Shown: positions 1-6,541, counted from the stretch's first letter. The stretch: 14,450 nucleotides of DNA from Ch71 sp050945695 (GCA_050945695.1 JBMNTK010000089.1:1-14450), one strand, 5' to 3'. Numbers and translations are program-made. Notes: a model not told the origin generated them from the letters alone.

Positions 1-119
1 ATGTCATCCAGGACCGCCTCCACATACTGCTTCTCCCGGTCACTGGCGACCTGCCAGCGGTCCTCCAGCTCCACGGTCACTGCCTTGGGCCCACCCTCTA
101 GTGCCAACTTCTCTGCCAT
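1..119 (-). CDS. DegT/DnrJ/EryC1/StrS family PLP-dependent aminotransferase, N-terminal fragment
   Basis: The reverse strand from an ATG at 119 runs open to the window edge (39 codons). It begins MAEKLALEGGPKAV and continues through a Trp and an acidic/Lys stretch to EAVLDD. The LA-x-x-GGPKAV opening followed by an E-rich helix ending in VL is typical of DegT/StrS sugar aminotransferases, PLP enzymes that aminate keto-sugars or act as related dehydratases. The catalytic lysine and the rest of the fold lie outside the window, so substrate cannot be judged. The start is supported by an AGGGGGG Shine-Dalgarno a few bases upstream. The gene is the most downstream of the minus-strand genes at this end and is separated from the amidohydrolase by about 295 bp containing an inverted-repeat element, so it is probably a separate transcript. 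The family call rests on a short stretch; the reading frame itself is well supported. Confidence 0.7.
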   Translation of the reverse strand, partial: MAEKLALEGGPKAVTVELEDRWQVASDREKQYVEAVLDD

Positions 120-150
120 TGTGCCCCCCTGTACGGCTGGGTCGTATGGA

Positions 151-175
151 AGCGGGCTCGGCCTTCTGGCCCGCT
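151..175 (-). promoter_or_regulatory. Short inverted repeat in the leader of the aminotransferase gene
   Basis: AGCGGGC (151-157) and GCCCGCT (169-175) are exact complements separated by 11 nt, about 32 nt upstream of the ATG at 119. It could form a small leader hairpin. Seven base pairs in GC-rich DNA may be chance. Confidence 0.25.
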
Positions 176-232
176 GTCCCGATAGTACACCAACTCGGCC
201 CCGCTGTAGAACCGGGAACCTCACGTGGGTGC

Positions 233-397
233 CTCACGCAAAGGCGCTAAGGGAATAGGAAGAGGGAAAGGGATAGCGGGGCAGGGACTGGCTTGATAAG
301 GTGGAACTCGGCCACCCAATCAGGCTCTTCCCTCCATCTCGCCCTTCTCTCTCCTTCGCTTTTGCCCCTTCTTCGCGTCGTTGCGGCTTTGGGTGAG
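233..397. repeat. Intergenic inverted-repeat element with 8-nt-spaced CGCNAAG units
   Basis: The left end CTCACGCAAAG (233-243) is nearly complementary to CTTTGGGTGAG (388-397 region); the exact complement would be CTTTGCGTGAG. Inside the left arm CGCAAAG (237-243) is followed 8 nt later by CGCTAAG (245-251). The right arm carries complementary units: CTTCGCT (354-360), CTTCGCG (371-377) and CGTTGCG (379-385). A purine-rich left flank (258-280) faces a pyrimidine-rich right flank (325-370), so a long imperfect stem is possible. The middle shows no credible gene. It lies directly after the stop of the amidohydrolase gene (415) and ahead of the aminotransferase start (119). I know intergenic elements with such arms from several high-GC environmental phyla, but their function is unclear; transcription termination or a small non-autonomous mobile element are both possible. 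Confidence 0.65.
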
Positions 398-414
398 ACC
401 TCCCCCTGTCTCCC

Positions 415-1314
415 TCACAGACCAAGCAATCGCACCGCGTTCTCTCGGGCTACCTTCCGGAAGACCGTCTCACTGACAGGGCCTTCCTCCCGCCACTGGC
501 GCAGGAGGTCAGCCATGAGGAAGGGCGAGTCGTAGCTGCAGATGTCGGTGCCGAAGAGGAGCCGGTCCTGAAACTCCTCCAAGAAGCGGACCCCGTAGTC
601 GGGGTCACGGGCCAGGGCATTCCACGGGTTCCAGTCCGACAGGTCACCGTAGAGGTTCGGGTAGCGGCGCAGCAACTCGGCCACCCTTCCCTCCCGCTCG
701 ATGGGGCCACTGGGACGCACCCGGGCGGTCTGGCCGGCGTGAGGACGAAAGACAGCCCGAGGATCCGTGGGGGGCTCCAAGGGACCCATCTCCGACCAGA
801 AGGTGGGGCCGTGCCCGAGGATGATGAGGTCCGGGAACCGCTGCAGGGTCTGCTCCAGCTGCGGCAGGCCGGGCTCGTCGTAGAGGCCGAAGTCGCCCCC
901 GAGCTGGTCGGAGCCGTCGAAGATGACCGGCAGCCCCACCCCCTGGGCATGGTAGAGGAGGTTCTGCATCCGAGGGTCTAGCCAGGGCAGATTGGGCATC
1001 ACCTCCCCCAGTCCCCGGCAGCCCTGGTCGCGGTAGTAGCGCAAGAGGTCACCCAGAGGTGCGTCGGGTGAGTTGGTGAGGGCGCGGGGATCCAGGTTGC
1101 AGAAGGGGATGAACCGGTCCGGGTACTGGGCCGCCATTTCCAGGATGTCCTCGTTCGCCTGAGGCAGGTACACCTCGGGGCTGACGATGGGCAGGAGGGC
1201 GCCCCGCTCGATGCCGGCTTGATCGTAACGCTCTAGCACCTGCTCCGGCGTGCAGAAGCGCACGGGGCTGGGCGGGCTTTTCCGGTAAGCGTGAGCATGG
1301 ATGTCGATGAACAA
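415..1314 (-). CDS. Amidohydrolase-2 family metal-dependent hydrolase (TIM barrel)
   Basis: The 299-residue product has the layout of the amidohydrolase-2 family (PF04909; ACMSD and related decarboxylases or lactonases). It opens with the first-strand metal motif DIHAH (His6, His8). It then shows GLGEVMPN (Glu104), LPVIFDGSD (130s), a fourth-strand ILGHG (His168), NLYGDLS, and the C-terminal LLFGTD with the expected catalytic/metal Asp257. Length matches the family. The start is a TTG at 1314 giving MFIDIHAHAY: it places the HxH where the family has it and has a GGGAGGA Shine-Dalgarno 5 nt upstream, with no better ATG. Position 133, where relatives usually have a His after the LPV strand, is Asp, so metal binding or chemistry may differ. 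No signal peptide; probably cytoplasmic. The substrate cannot be named from sequence or neighbours. Confidence 0.85.
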   Translation of the reverse strand: MFIDIHAHAYRKSPPSPVRFCTPEQVLERYDQAGIERGALLPIVSPEVYLPQANEDILEMAAQYPDRFIPFCNLDPRALTNSPDAPLGDLLRYYRDQGCRGLGEVMPNLPWLDPRMQNLLYHAQGVGLPVIFDGSDQLGGDFGLYDEPGLPQLEQTLQRFPDLIILGHGPTFWSEMGPLEPPTDPRAVFRPHAGQTARVRPSGPIEREGRVAELLRRYPNLYGDLSDWNPWNALARDPDYGVRFLEEFQDRLLFGTDICSYDSPFLMADLLRQWREEGPVSETVFRKVARENAVRLLGL

Positions 1315-1319
1315 GGCGG

Positions 1320-1326
1320 TCCTCCC
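1320..1326 (-). promoter_or_regulatory. Shine-Dalgarno that fixes a TTG start for the amidohydrolase
   Basis: On the minus strand GGGAGGA is followed by CCGCC and then TTG at 1314. The strong site at ideal spacing, plus the DIHAH motif immediately after it, decides for the rare TTG start. Confidence 0.7.
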
Positions 1327-1364
1327 TGTGCTGGGGCCCCAAGCGGCGCGTGGGCCTGGGGCTC

Positions 1365-1393
1365 ACGTTAGGGGAAGACCGTGGGATTCTCAA
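1365..1393 (-). promoter_or_regulatory. Possible sigma70-type promoter for the amidohydrolase
   Basis: On the minus strand TTGAGA (1393-1388) is separated by 17 nt from TAACGT (1370-1365), about 50 nt before the TTG start. The -35 box is good and the -10 box is poor, so this is tentative. Confidence 0.3.
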
Positions 1394-1430
1394 GCAGGGT
1401 AGGCCCCCAGGTAGTGCCCGCTACCGCCAA

Positions 1431-1466
1431 GACCGGTGAGCCCCGGATACCTAGAGCTCACCGGTC
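1431..1466. terminator. Perfect 11-bp hairpin between the 99-residue gene and the amidohydrolase
   Basis: GACCGGTGAGC (1431-1441) and GCTCACCGGTC (1456-1466) are exact complements with a 14-nt loop. It lies 134 nt beyond the stop of the 1600-1899 gene and 117 nt before the amidohydrolase TTG, upstream of the putative promoter at 1393. That placement fits a terminator for the upstream gene, but there is no T-run on the minus strand. It could instead be an operator or a read-through control hairpin. I see no gene in the surrounding 1315-1599 gap. Confidence 0.4.
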
Positions 1467-1599
1467 CGCGCGGCCCACCGGGGGCTAGTGGCAGACGCGC
1501 AGGCAGAGGATAGCTAGGTAAGGGGGAAGGGAAGCATCGGGGGGCCAAAGCCCACGCCCCCAACTGGCGTCCGCTCTGGTCTCGAGGGCCAGCAGCCGG

Positions 1600-1899
1600 C
1601 TAGTCTCGCTGGGTGGGGAGCAGGCCGGCCAGGTACTCGGCAAACGCGGGATCCAACGGTTGCGGCTGGACTTGGACACCGGAGACGGTGTTGGAAACGC
1701 GCATCACCGGCCTGCGTACCGGCTTGGCACCCAGACCCAGGATGCCGCCCTCCTTGCGTCTCTGGTAGAACATCAGCGAGTTGCCTACAAGCTCGACGTT
1801 GAACCGCCGCTCGTCCAGGAGTGTCTGGACCTGCGAGTAGAACTGCTCCAGTGTTCCGCGGCTGGCCCAAGCATTGATCTTGCTCAGGCTTTCCTCCAT
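1600..1899 (-). CDS. Conserved-looking small protein of unknown function, 99 residues
   Basis: I do not recognise this protein. The start is convincing: ATG at 1899 preceded by GGGGAGG and a 5-nt spacer. Residues 1-32 (SLSKINAWASRG, then EQFYSQVQTLLDERR) look like two amphipathic helices. Residues 33-48 (FNVELVGNSLMFYQRR) look like a beta hairpin. A basic Gly-rich segment GGILGLGAKPVRRPV (51-65) follows, then another strand-like stretch, and an acidic/aromatic end LDPAFAEYLAGLLP (82-95). It has no signal peptide, membrane segment or Cys. It looks like a compact cytoplasmic protein, perhaps nucleic-acid or partner binding, but that is a guess. It stands alone on the minus strand, divergent from the AIM24-family gene with a 320-bp gap. 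The long amidohydrolase gap after it argues against one tight operon. Its leader can fold over its own ribosome-binding site. Confidence 0.7.
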   Translation of the reverse strand: MEESLSKINAWASRGTLEQFYSQVQTLLDERRFNVELVGNSLMFYQRRKEGGILGLGAKPVRRPVMRVSNTVSGVQVQPQPLDPAFAEYLAGLLPTQRD

Positions 1900-1904
1900 G
1901 ACTA

Positions 1905-1961
1905 CCTCCCCAGGCGGAGGATCAGCACGCCGCAGTCTCCAGTCAGCCGTAGCCTCCGCCT
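1905..1961 (-). promoter_or_regulatory. Leader with two mutually exclusive pairings around the Shine-Dalgarno
   Basis: Read on the minus strand, AGGCGGAGG (1961-1953) can pair perfectly over 9 bp with CCTCCGCCT (1920-1912), loop 32 nt. The same CCTCC (1920-1916) can instead pair with GGAGG of the Shine-Dalgarno (1909-1905), loop 6 nt. The first fold leaves the ribosome site free and the second hides it. No known riboswitch class is recognised, and the arms are low-complexity. Confidence 0.35.
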
Positions 1962-2008
1962 ACTGAGTAGATTCCTCGGCGTGCCAACGGTTACCCTGAC
2001 TCAGCCAT

Positions 2009-2039
2009 AGTCTAGCATAGCTCACGGGGTCATGTTCAA
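2009..2039 (-). promoter_or_regulatory. Weak candidate promoter for the 99-residue gene
   Basis: On the minus strand TTGAAC (2039-2034) and TAGACT (2014-2009) are separated by 19 nt, longer than ideal. It would give a leader of about 100 nt that includes both pairing arms at 1905-1961. Confidence 0.25.
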
Positions 2040-2119
2040 GTACCCTGTTACACTCCTCGGAGATGAAACCGCACAGCCACGGCAGGGCGGACCCTAGCCA
2101 AGTCGGCAACCAGCGGCTC

Positions 2120-2148
2120 TTGCGTCGCAGGGTCCCGCGTCTGATACT
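2120..2148 (+). promoter_or_regulatory. Candidate promoter for the AIM24-family gene
   Basis: TTGCGT (2120-2125), a 17-nt spacer and GATACT (2143-2148), about 70 nt before the ATG at 2220. Boxes are partial matches to the sigma70 consensus. Confidence 0.35.
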
Positions 2149-2219
2149 GACGGGCATGGCCCCGCTTGGCACCCGATCGGCCAGTGTCCGTGCACCCAAC
2201 CCCGCAGACGGAGGTTCAC

Positions 2220-2906
2220 ATGCAGACAGAGATACTCTACCGACCGTCCTACTCCCTCGCCCGCGTCCGGTTGGATCCAGGTGAACAGATCCGCGTTGAA
2301 GCCGGTTCCATGGTCAGCATGTCTGAGGGCATGACCATCGAGACCAAGATGCAGGGTGGGCTCCTCAAGTCATTGGCCCGGTCTGTGTTGGGCGGCGAGT
2401 CCTTCTTCGTCAATCTCTATTGTGCCCCTGCACAGGGCGGCGAGATCACCGTGGCGCCGGCCTTGCCCGGCGATCTGACCGTGCTGGAGCTGGCCGGCGA
2501 CGCCCTCATGGTCCAGTCCGGCGCTTTCGTGGCCTCCGCGACCACGATAGATACCAACGCTGCCTGGGGCGGGGCTAAGACCTTCTTTGCCTCCGAGGGC
2601 CTGATCATGCTCCGGGCTGAGGGCAGCGGCCCGCTCATCCTGGGCAGCTACGGCGCCATCCACGAGCTCAACCTCGAGGCTGGCCAGACCTACACTGTGG
2701 ACACGGGGCACCTGGTCGCCTTCTCGGCGAACATCGGCTTCCGGGTTCGGCGCGTGGGAGGGTTGCGCTCTACCCTTCTGAGCGGAGAGGGGCTAGTGGT
2801 GGACCTCACCGGCCCGGGCCGCGTGCTTATGCAGACCCGTTCTGCCGATGCCTTCCTGTCCTGGCTGGGGCCCAAGCTCCCAAAGGAACGCAACAACCGG
2901 TCGTAG
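2220..2906 (+). CDS. AIM24 / TIGR00266 family protein
   Basis: The 228-residue product matches the AIM24 family (PF01987, TIGR00266), a beta-rich fold found widely in bacteria and named after a yeast mitochondrial protein; its bacterial role is not settled. Diagnostic stretches are GEQIRVEAGSMVSM (21-34), GGLLKSLARSVLGGESFFVN (46-65), a run of alternating hydrophobic strands through 75-180, and GEGLVVDLTGPGRVLMQTRS (189-208). Length is normal. The ATG at 2220 is chosen over one 54 nt upstream because it has GGAGG 5 nt before it and starts exactly where the fold begins (MQTEILYRP). It has no signal peptide or membrane span. It converges on rubrerythrin, and the two stops are separated only by the repeat at 2907-3068. 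Nothing in the context suggests a specific partner. Confidence 0.9.
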   Translation: MQTEILYRPSYSLARVRLDPGEQIRVEAGSMVSMSEGMTIETKMQGGLLKSLARSVLGGESFFVNLYCAPAQGGEITVAPALPGDLTVLELAGDALMVQSGAFVASATTIDTNAAWGGAKTFFASEGLIMLRAEGSGPLILGSYGAIHELNLEAGQTYTVDTGHLVAFSANIGFRVRRVGGLRSTLLSGEGLVVDLTGPGRVLMQTRSADAFLSWLGPKLPKERNNRS

Positions 2907-3068
2907 GGATTTCACCGCAGAGCACACAGAGAGCGCAGAGGATACGCAGAGCCGAGATTGGGAGAGAGCTCAGCCGAGGCCCCGTCTGGGGCCGGTGGCT
3001 GCCGCCCTTCCTATCCCGTTTCCTTCTCTGCGGTCTCTGCGCTCTCTGTGGTTAGTCCCTATCCCGTT
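2907..3068. repeat. Intergenic inverted-repeat element built of CGCAGAG heptamers at 9-nt spacing
   Basis: The left arm carries CGCAGAG at 2916, CACAGAG at 2925, CGCAGAG at 2934 and again at 2945 (spacings 9, 9, 11). The right arm carries the complements CTCTGCG at 3026 and 3035 and CTCTGTG at 3044 (spacings 9, 9). Flanking GGGA and TCCC extend the symmetry. The arms can pair in several registers because the units repeat. CCTATCCCGTT occurs twice (3010-3020 and 3058-3068), 48 nt apart, at the inner and outer side of the right arm. The element fills the whole gap between the stops of two convergent genes, so it may act as a bidirectional terminator; it may also be a member of a dispersed miniature-element family. 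It contains no coding signal. Confidence 0.75.
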
Positions 3069-3070
3069 GG

Positions 3071-3571
3071 TTACTCGATCTCCGAGTACTGCTCCCGGCG
3101 GGCACCGCAGACCGGGCAGCGCTCAGGCGGCTCTCCCATCACGGTGTGGCCACACACCGTGCAGATGAAGATGCTGCTCTCGGGTAAGTCCTTGCCCGAG
3201 TCAACCGCTTCCAGAGCGCTGGTGTAGAGCCAGTGATGGATCTCCTCGACCGCCAAAGCCCGCTTGAAGGTGGTGATGGCCGGAGCGACCTTCTCCTCCT
3301 GGGCCTCGGCGAGGAACTTGGGGTACATCTCCTTGAACTCGAACCCCTCGCCCGCGATGGCAGCCTCGAGGTTCTGGCGTGTATCGGCGATGCCGCCCAT
3401 GGCCCGCAGGTGAGCGTGGGCATGGACTGTCTCCGCCTCAGCGGCCGCACGGAAGAGCCGGGCCACCATAGGGTAACCATCAGCCTCAGCCTGCTTGGCA
3501 AACGCGAGATAACGGCGGTTGGCCTGGCTTTCTCCGGCGAACGCTTCCTTGAGGTTCTCACTGGTTGCCAT
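3071..3571 (-). CDS. rbr: Rubrerythrin
   Basis: Rubrerythrin is a cytoplasmic non-haem iron peroxidase that reduces hydrogen peroxide in anaerobes and microaerophiles. All expected ligands are visible in the 166-residue product. For the diiron four-helix bundle they are Glu14 (ESQANRRY), Glu47 and His50 (EAETVH), Glu78/Glu81 (EGFEFKEMYPKF), and Glu110/His113 (VEEIHHWLY). For the C-terminal rubredoxin-like FeS4 centre they are Cys137, Cys140 (CTVCGH), Cys152 and Cys155 (CPVCGA). It is somewhat shorter than the classical 191-residue Desulfovibrio protein, mainly between modules, which is common for the short type. The start has AAGGAG 7-8 nt upstream. It follows the helicase gene on the same strand by 99 nt but has its own promoter-like sequence, so separate expression, probably under oxidative stress, is likely. 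Confidence 0.96.
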   Translation of the reverse strand: MATSENLKEAFAGESQANRRYLAFAKQAEADGYPMVARLFRAAAEAETVHAHAHLRAMGGIADTRQNLEAAIAGEGFEFKEMYPKFLAEAQEEKVAPAITTFKRALAVEEIHHWLYTSALEAVDSGKDLPESSIFICTVCGHTVMGEPPERCPVCGARREQYSEIE

Positions 3572-3602
3572 GATGTCGCTCCTTCAACAACGAAATAACA
3601 TT

Positions 3603-3615
3603 GCGGTGCAACCGC
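3603..3615. promoter_or_regulatory. Small inverted repeat in the rubrerythrin leader
   Basis: GCGGT (3603-3607) and ACCGC (3611-3615) flank a 3-nt centre, between the putative -10 box and the ribosome-binding site. It is placed where an operator could sit, but five base pairs is weak evidence. Confidence 0.2.
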
Positions 3616-3622
3616 GGCTGAT

Positions 3623-3652
3623 CTTATACCCGAAGATGGCCGCCTCGTGCAA
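3623..3652 (-). promoter_or_regulatory. Candidate promoter of rubrerythrin
   Basis: On the minus strand TTGCAC (3652-3647), an 18-nt spacer and TATAAG (3628-3623), about 50 nt before the rubrerythrin ATG. The -10 box matches consensus at 5 of 6 positions; the -35 box is poor. Confidence 0.45.
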
Positions 3653-3670
3653 TCTCGACGGAGGATCTCC

Positions 3671-6541
3671 CTATTCCCGCTCGTCCCTCGGCGGCTGGGT
3701 ATGGAACTCCGGCATCCGCCGCCACTTCACCGCCCCAGCCGGCCACGTATGCAGGCTAGAACCAACTTGCCCGTGGGCCGCGACCCCATGCCGTCGCAGC
3801 ACCAGCGTCTGGTTGGCGGAGATGAACCGGCCACAGGTGCCACAAACGTACACCTGCTGAGCTCGGGGAAAGGTGAGTGTCTTGTTCCCCATGCTCAGGA
3901 TGAGCTTCTCCGGCTCCGTACCGGGCCGCAGGGTCACGTGCAGGCGGCAGTGCTGGTCGTCGGCGCGGACGTGGTCCAGCGGCTTGCCCTGTGAATCCTC
4001 GATGCGGGTGACTTGTCCCCAGCCGGCGTCGCAGCGCACCCAAGTGCCCTGGCGCACGGTGGGGGTGAGCCGGCTGCGGAGCCTTCCGGCCACAGGGCTC
4101 GAGCTTCCGGTGAGAAACTGGATCGAGGCCGCCCCTCCCTCACGCAACACCTCTGCCGCCTCGTCCAGCCCCAGCTTGCCCACTTCCACCCAGCGGAGGA
4201 TCGCCTGCATGGCCGGGATGCTTCTCTCCGCGAGCAACTGCCGCAGCAGAGGCAGCGACTGCGGCGGCTCCGGGATCACGCGCTCCGGCGGAGGAAGCTC
4301 GCCCGGATCCACCCGGTCCAGGGGCGCCATCTCCCGCCAAGGCAATGCGTGGTCTGGCTTGAGCCCCAGATGGCGAGCGACACCATACTCCTCCGCTGCC
4401 GCCAGAAACCGCTGTACTCCCTGCGCCACCCCCTGCCTCACGTCCCCTGGAACCTGCCACCAATGACGGAAGTACGACACCAGGTACAGGTCAGAGGCCC
4501 CCTTGACCAGCGCCAGCGCGTCGGCCGCCTTCCACTCCTCCGGGGGCCGGGCCAGCGCCTGGCGGACCTCATCTAGAAGCTTCAGGGCTGGGGCAGGGTC
4601 GCACTCGGCCAGGAAGCGTGAAGCTGGCTTCCGGCTATCGTGAAGCAGGGTGAGGTCTCGAGAGCACCGGGTGAGGGCAACGTAGAATAGGCGCCTCTCC
4701 TCCTCAATGTCTTGGTCGGCAAAGGGCAGGGTGCCCTCGTTGCATTCTGGCACCAGTACTATCGGCCACTCCCGTCCCTTGGCCTGATGGATGGTGGAGA
4801 GGGTAATGGCCTCTCCGTCCTGGTGAGCCTGCCGGCTCTTCTGGCGCGCCGCCAGGTCCTTGACGTGAAAGAGGAACTCCCCCAGAGTGCCCTGATCCCG
4901 GGAGTACTCGATGAAGGCGGCCACGCTGGCTGCGTTGGCGGCTCCCGTCTCGGGGAAGCCGGAGGAGCTTCTCAGGTACTCCCGGTAGTCCAGCCGCTCC
5001 TCTAGCTCGGTCAACGTGGTCCAGGCGTCAGCCTCGAGGTTGCCGGACAGCCAAGACAGGTCCTCGGCCAACTCCATCAGCCGGGAGTTGCCCTCGGCCG
5101 ACAGGACAATAATGTCGCTGAGAGGGTAGCCCGAGGCGAGTACGCGCTCCAGGATGCGGTCGCGCACCTCGCTCTTGACGTAGCGGGTGGGGCGGTTGTG
5201 CGCCAGGCGCCACGCCTCCTCGAAGCCCATCCTCCTCTTCTCCGAGGCAAAAGGGAACCGCCCGGCCTTCAGTTCATGTTCAAACCAGGCCAGCCGGGCG
5301 TAGGCAATCAACGTCCGGATCTCGGTCCGTTCGTAGAAGGGTTGGCTCACCCGGTAGGGGATGCCCTCAGCGATGAGGCGCTGCTCGATGTAGGGTGTCT
5401 GGGCGTTGAGGCGCACGAGCACCGCCATGTCGTTGAGGCTGCCGCCGCTTCGCTGCAGGGCTCGCACCTTCTGCATTACGGCATCGGCCGCCGCCTGGGG
5501 TCCACTGACCGGCAGCACCTGCGTGGTCCCATGCAGACCCTGCGTGAGACGCAGCCTCTTGGGCCGGCGCCGGCGGTTGTGAGCGATGGCGCGGTTGGCC
5601 AATGCCAGAGGTCCGGCCGGGCAGCGGAAGTTCTCGCTGATCAGGTACGTTCGGGCCTTGTACCTGCGGGCAAAGTCCAGGATGTAATAGGGGCTTGCCC
5701 CCCGCCATTCGTAGATGGTCTGGTCATCGTCGCCGATGGCCATGTAGTTGCGATGACGCGCGGTGATGATGTCCAGGATCTCGGATTGGGCCCGGTTGAT
5801 GTCCTGGAATTCATCCACCAGGACGCAGTCATAGGCGGCCTGGGCGCGGGCCCGCACCTCCGGGAAGCGCACGAGGGCCTCCCAGCCCAGCATGAGCTGG
5901 TCCCCAAAGGTCACGATCCCGCGCTCCATTCTGACCCGCTCGAAGAGCCGGTACAGGTCCAGGTACCACTCCAGCCCGGCCGGAGCCTTGGCCTGGCTGG
6001 CCTGAGCCAAGGCTCCGGACGGTAGGTCAGCCTCCTCCAGGTCGGCGTAGGCCAGATCCCCCTTGCAGGCGCCCACGTAGGTCAGGAAATCGCGCGAGTA
6101 GTCGTCATGGTTGAAGTTGTCCAGCTGCGACGCGAACGGCGCCATCCGGGAGCGGGCCAACCTCAGCGTCCGGTAGAGTATGGCCTGCTCGCTGTCCGGG
6201 CCATCGCCATCAGGGCCTAGGCGCAGGTGCCGGTAGTGCCCGGCCTCCTGGGCCCACCTGATGAACCGCAAGCCCAGGGAATGCAGCGTCCGGACGTCCA
6301 CCGAGGAGCAGTGAGGCCAGGGGGAAAGGTCGCGCCGCAGGTCCCGGGCGTTCTCGCGGCCAAAGGAGGTAGCCAGGATACGCTCCGGGGCAAAGACTCC
6401 CTCGCGGACTAAGCGTTCGATGCGGTGGACCATGGACGTGGTCTTGCCGGCGCCGGCCACAGCATAGACCAGAGCCGGCCCCCGGTCGTGGGCCACGACT
6501 GCCTGCTGTTCGGGGGTGAGGCTCACGCCACCCTTCTCCAT
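3671..6541 (-). CDS. UvrD/PcrA/Rep-like superfamily 1 helicase with C-terminal zinc-finger-like tail
   Basis: The 956-residue product has the ordered motifs of UvrD-type 3'-5' DNA helicases: Q-motif LTPEQQAVV (8-16), Walker A AVAGAGKTT (27-35, Lys33), Walker B VDEFQD (242-247), motif III GDDDQTIYEWRGA (270-282), motif IV ENFRCP (303-308), motif V TIHQAKGREW (583-592) and motif VI EEERRLFYVALTR (613-625). So ATP-driven unwinding in repair or replication-conflict processing is expected. Residues after about 650 do not resemble the usual PcrA tail. Near the end CGTC (Cys900, Cys903) and HGVAAH (His918, His923) form a Cys2/His2 zinc-binding pattern, preceded by a beta-rich segment with GTWVRC and GWGQVTRIED. 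There is no nuclease motif. The ATG at 6541 has a poor ribosome site; a GTG five codons in (6526) lies behind an AGAAGGG and is a real alternative. It is divergent from the VOC gene. Confidence 0.93.
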   Translation of the reverse strand: MEKGGVSLTPEQQAVVAHDRGPALVYAVAGAGKTTSMVHRIERLVREGVFAPERILATSFGRENARDLRRDLSPWPHCSSVDVRTLHSLGLRFIRWAQEAGHYRHLRLGPDGDGPDSEQAILYRTLRLARSRMAPFASQLDNFNHDDYSRDFLTYVGACKGDLAYADLEEADLPSGALAQASQAKAPAGLEWYLDLYRLFERVRMERGIVTFGDQLMLGWEALVRFPEVRARAQAAYDCVLVDEFQDINRAQSEILDIITARHRNYMAIGDDDQTIYEWRGASPYYILDFARRYKARTYLISENFRCPAGPLALANRAIAHNRRRRPKRLRLTQGLHGTTQVLPVSGPQAAADAVMQKVRALQRSGGSLNDMAVLVRLNAQTPYIEQRLIAEGIPYRVSQPFYERTEIRTLIAYARLAWFEHELKAGRFPFASEKRRMGFEEAWRLAHNRPTRYVKSEVRDRILERVLASGYPLSDIIVLSAEGNSRLMELAEDLSWLSGNLEADAWTTLTELEERLDYREYLRSSSGFPETGAANAASVAAFIEYSRDQGTLGEFLFHVKDLAARQKSRQAHQDGEAITLSTIHQAKGREWPIVLVPECNEGTLPFADQDIEEERRLFYVALTRCSRDLTLLHDSRKPASRFLAECDPAPALKLLDEVRQALARPPEEWKAADALALVKGASDLYLVSYFRHWWQVPGDVRQGVAQGVQRFLAAAEEYGVARHLGLKPDHALPWREMAPLDRVDPGELPPPERVIPEPPQSLPLLRQLLAERSIPAMQAILRWVEVGKLGLDEAAEVLREGGAASIQFLTGSSSPVAGRLRSRLTPTVRQGTWVRCDAGWGQVTRIEDSQGKPLDHVRADDQHCRLHVTLRPGTEPEKLILSMGNKTLTFPRAQQVYVCGTCGRFISANQTLVLRRHGVAAHGQVGSSLHTWPAGAVKWRRMPEFHTQPPRDERE

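Larger units (their letters stand above)
1900..2219. other. 320-bp divergent intergenic region
   Basis: This gap separates the minus-strand 99-residue gene from the plus-strand AIM24-family gene. It holds a leader inverted repeat next to 1905, one candidate promoter in each direction (2009-2039 minus, 2120-2148 plus), and the GGAGG ribosome-binding site of the 2220 start. Open frames across it lack codon support and would not extend either product sensibly. I see no RNA gene or repeat family here. Confidence 0.6.

Noticed and set aside
1..258. Plus-strand open frame of 85 codons at the left edge
   Set aside because: It is antisense to the aminotransferase start, Ser/Thr/Pro-rich without protein character, and has no ribosome site.
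2907..3068. CRISPR-like array suggested by regularly spaced heptamers
   Set aside because: Units are only 7 nt at 9-nt spacing with no spacers of CRISPR length and no cas genes; the two sides are inverted, not direct, repeats.
3873..4576. Two long plus-strand frames opposite the helicase 3' end
   Set aside because: They mirror high-GC codon bias of the helicase; the helicase frame carries all motifs and the antisense products are Arg/Ser/Pro-rich without domains.
5198..6025. 275-codon plus-strand frame opposite the helicase core
   Set aside because: It lies entirely antisense to Walker B and motif III-IV coding sequence; no ribosome site or recognisable fold.
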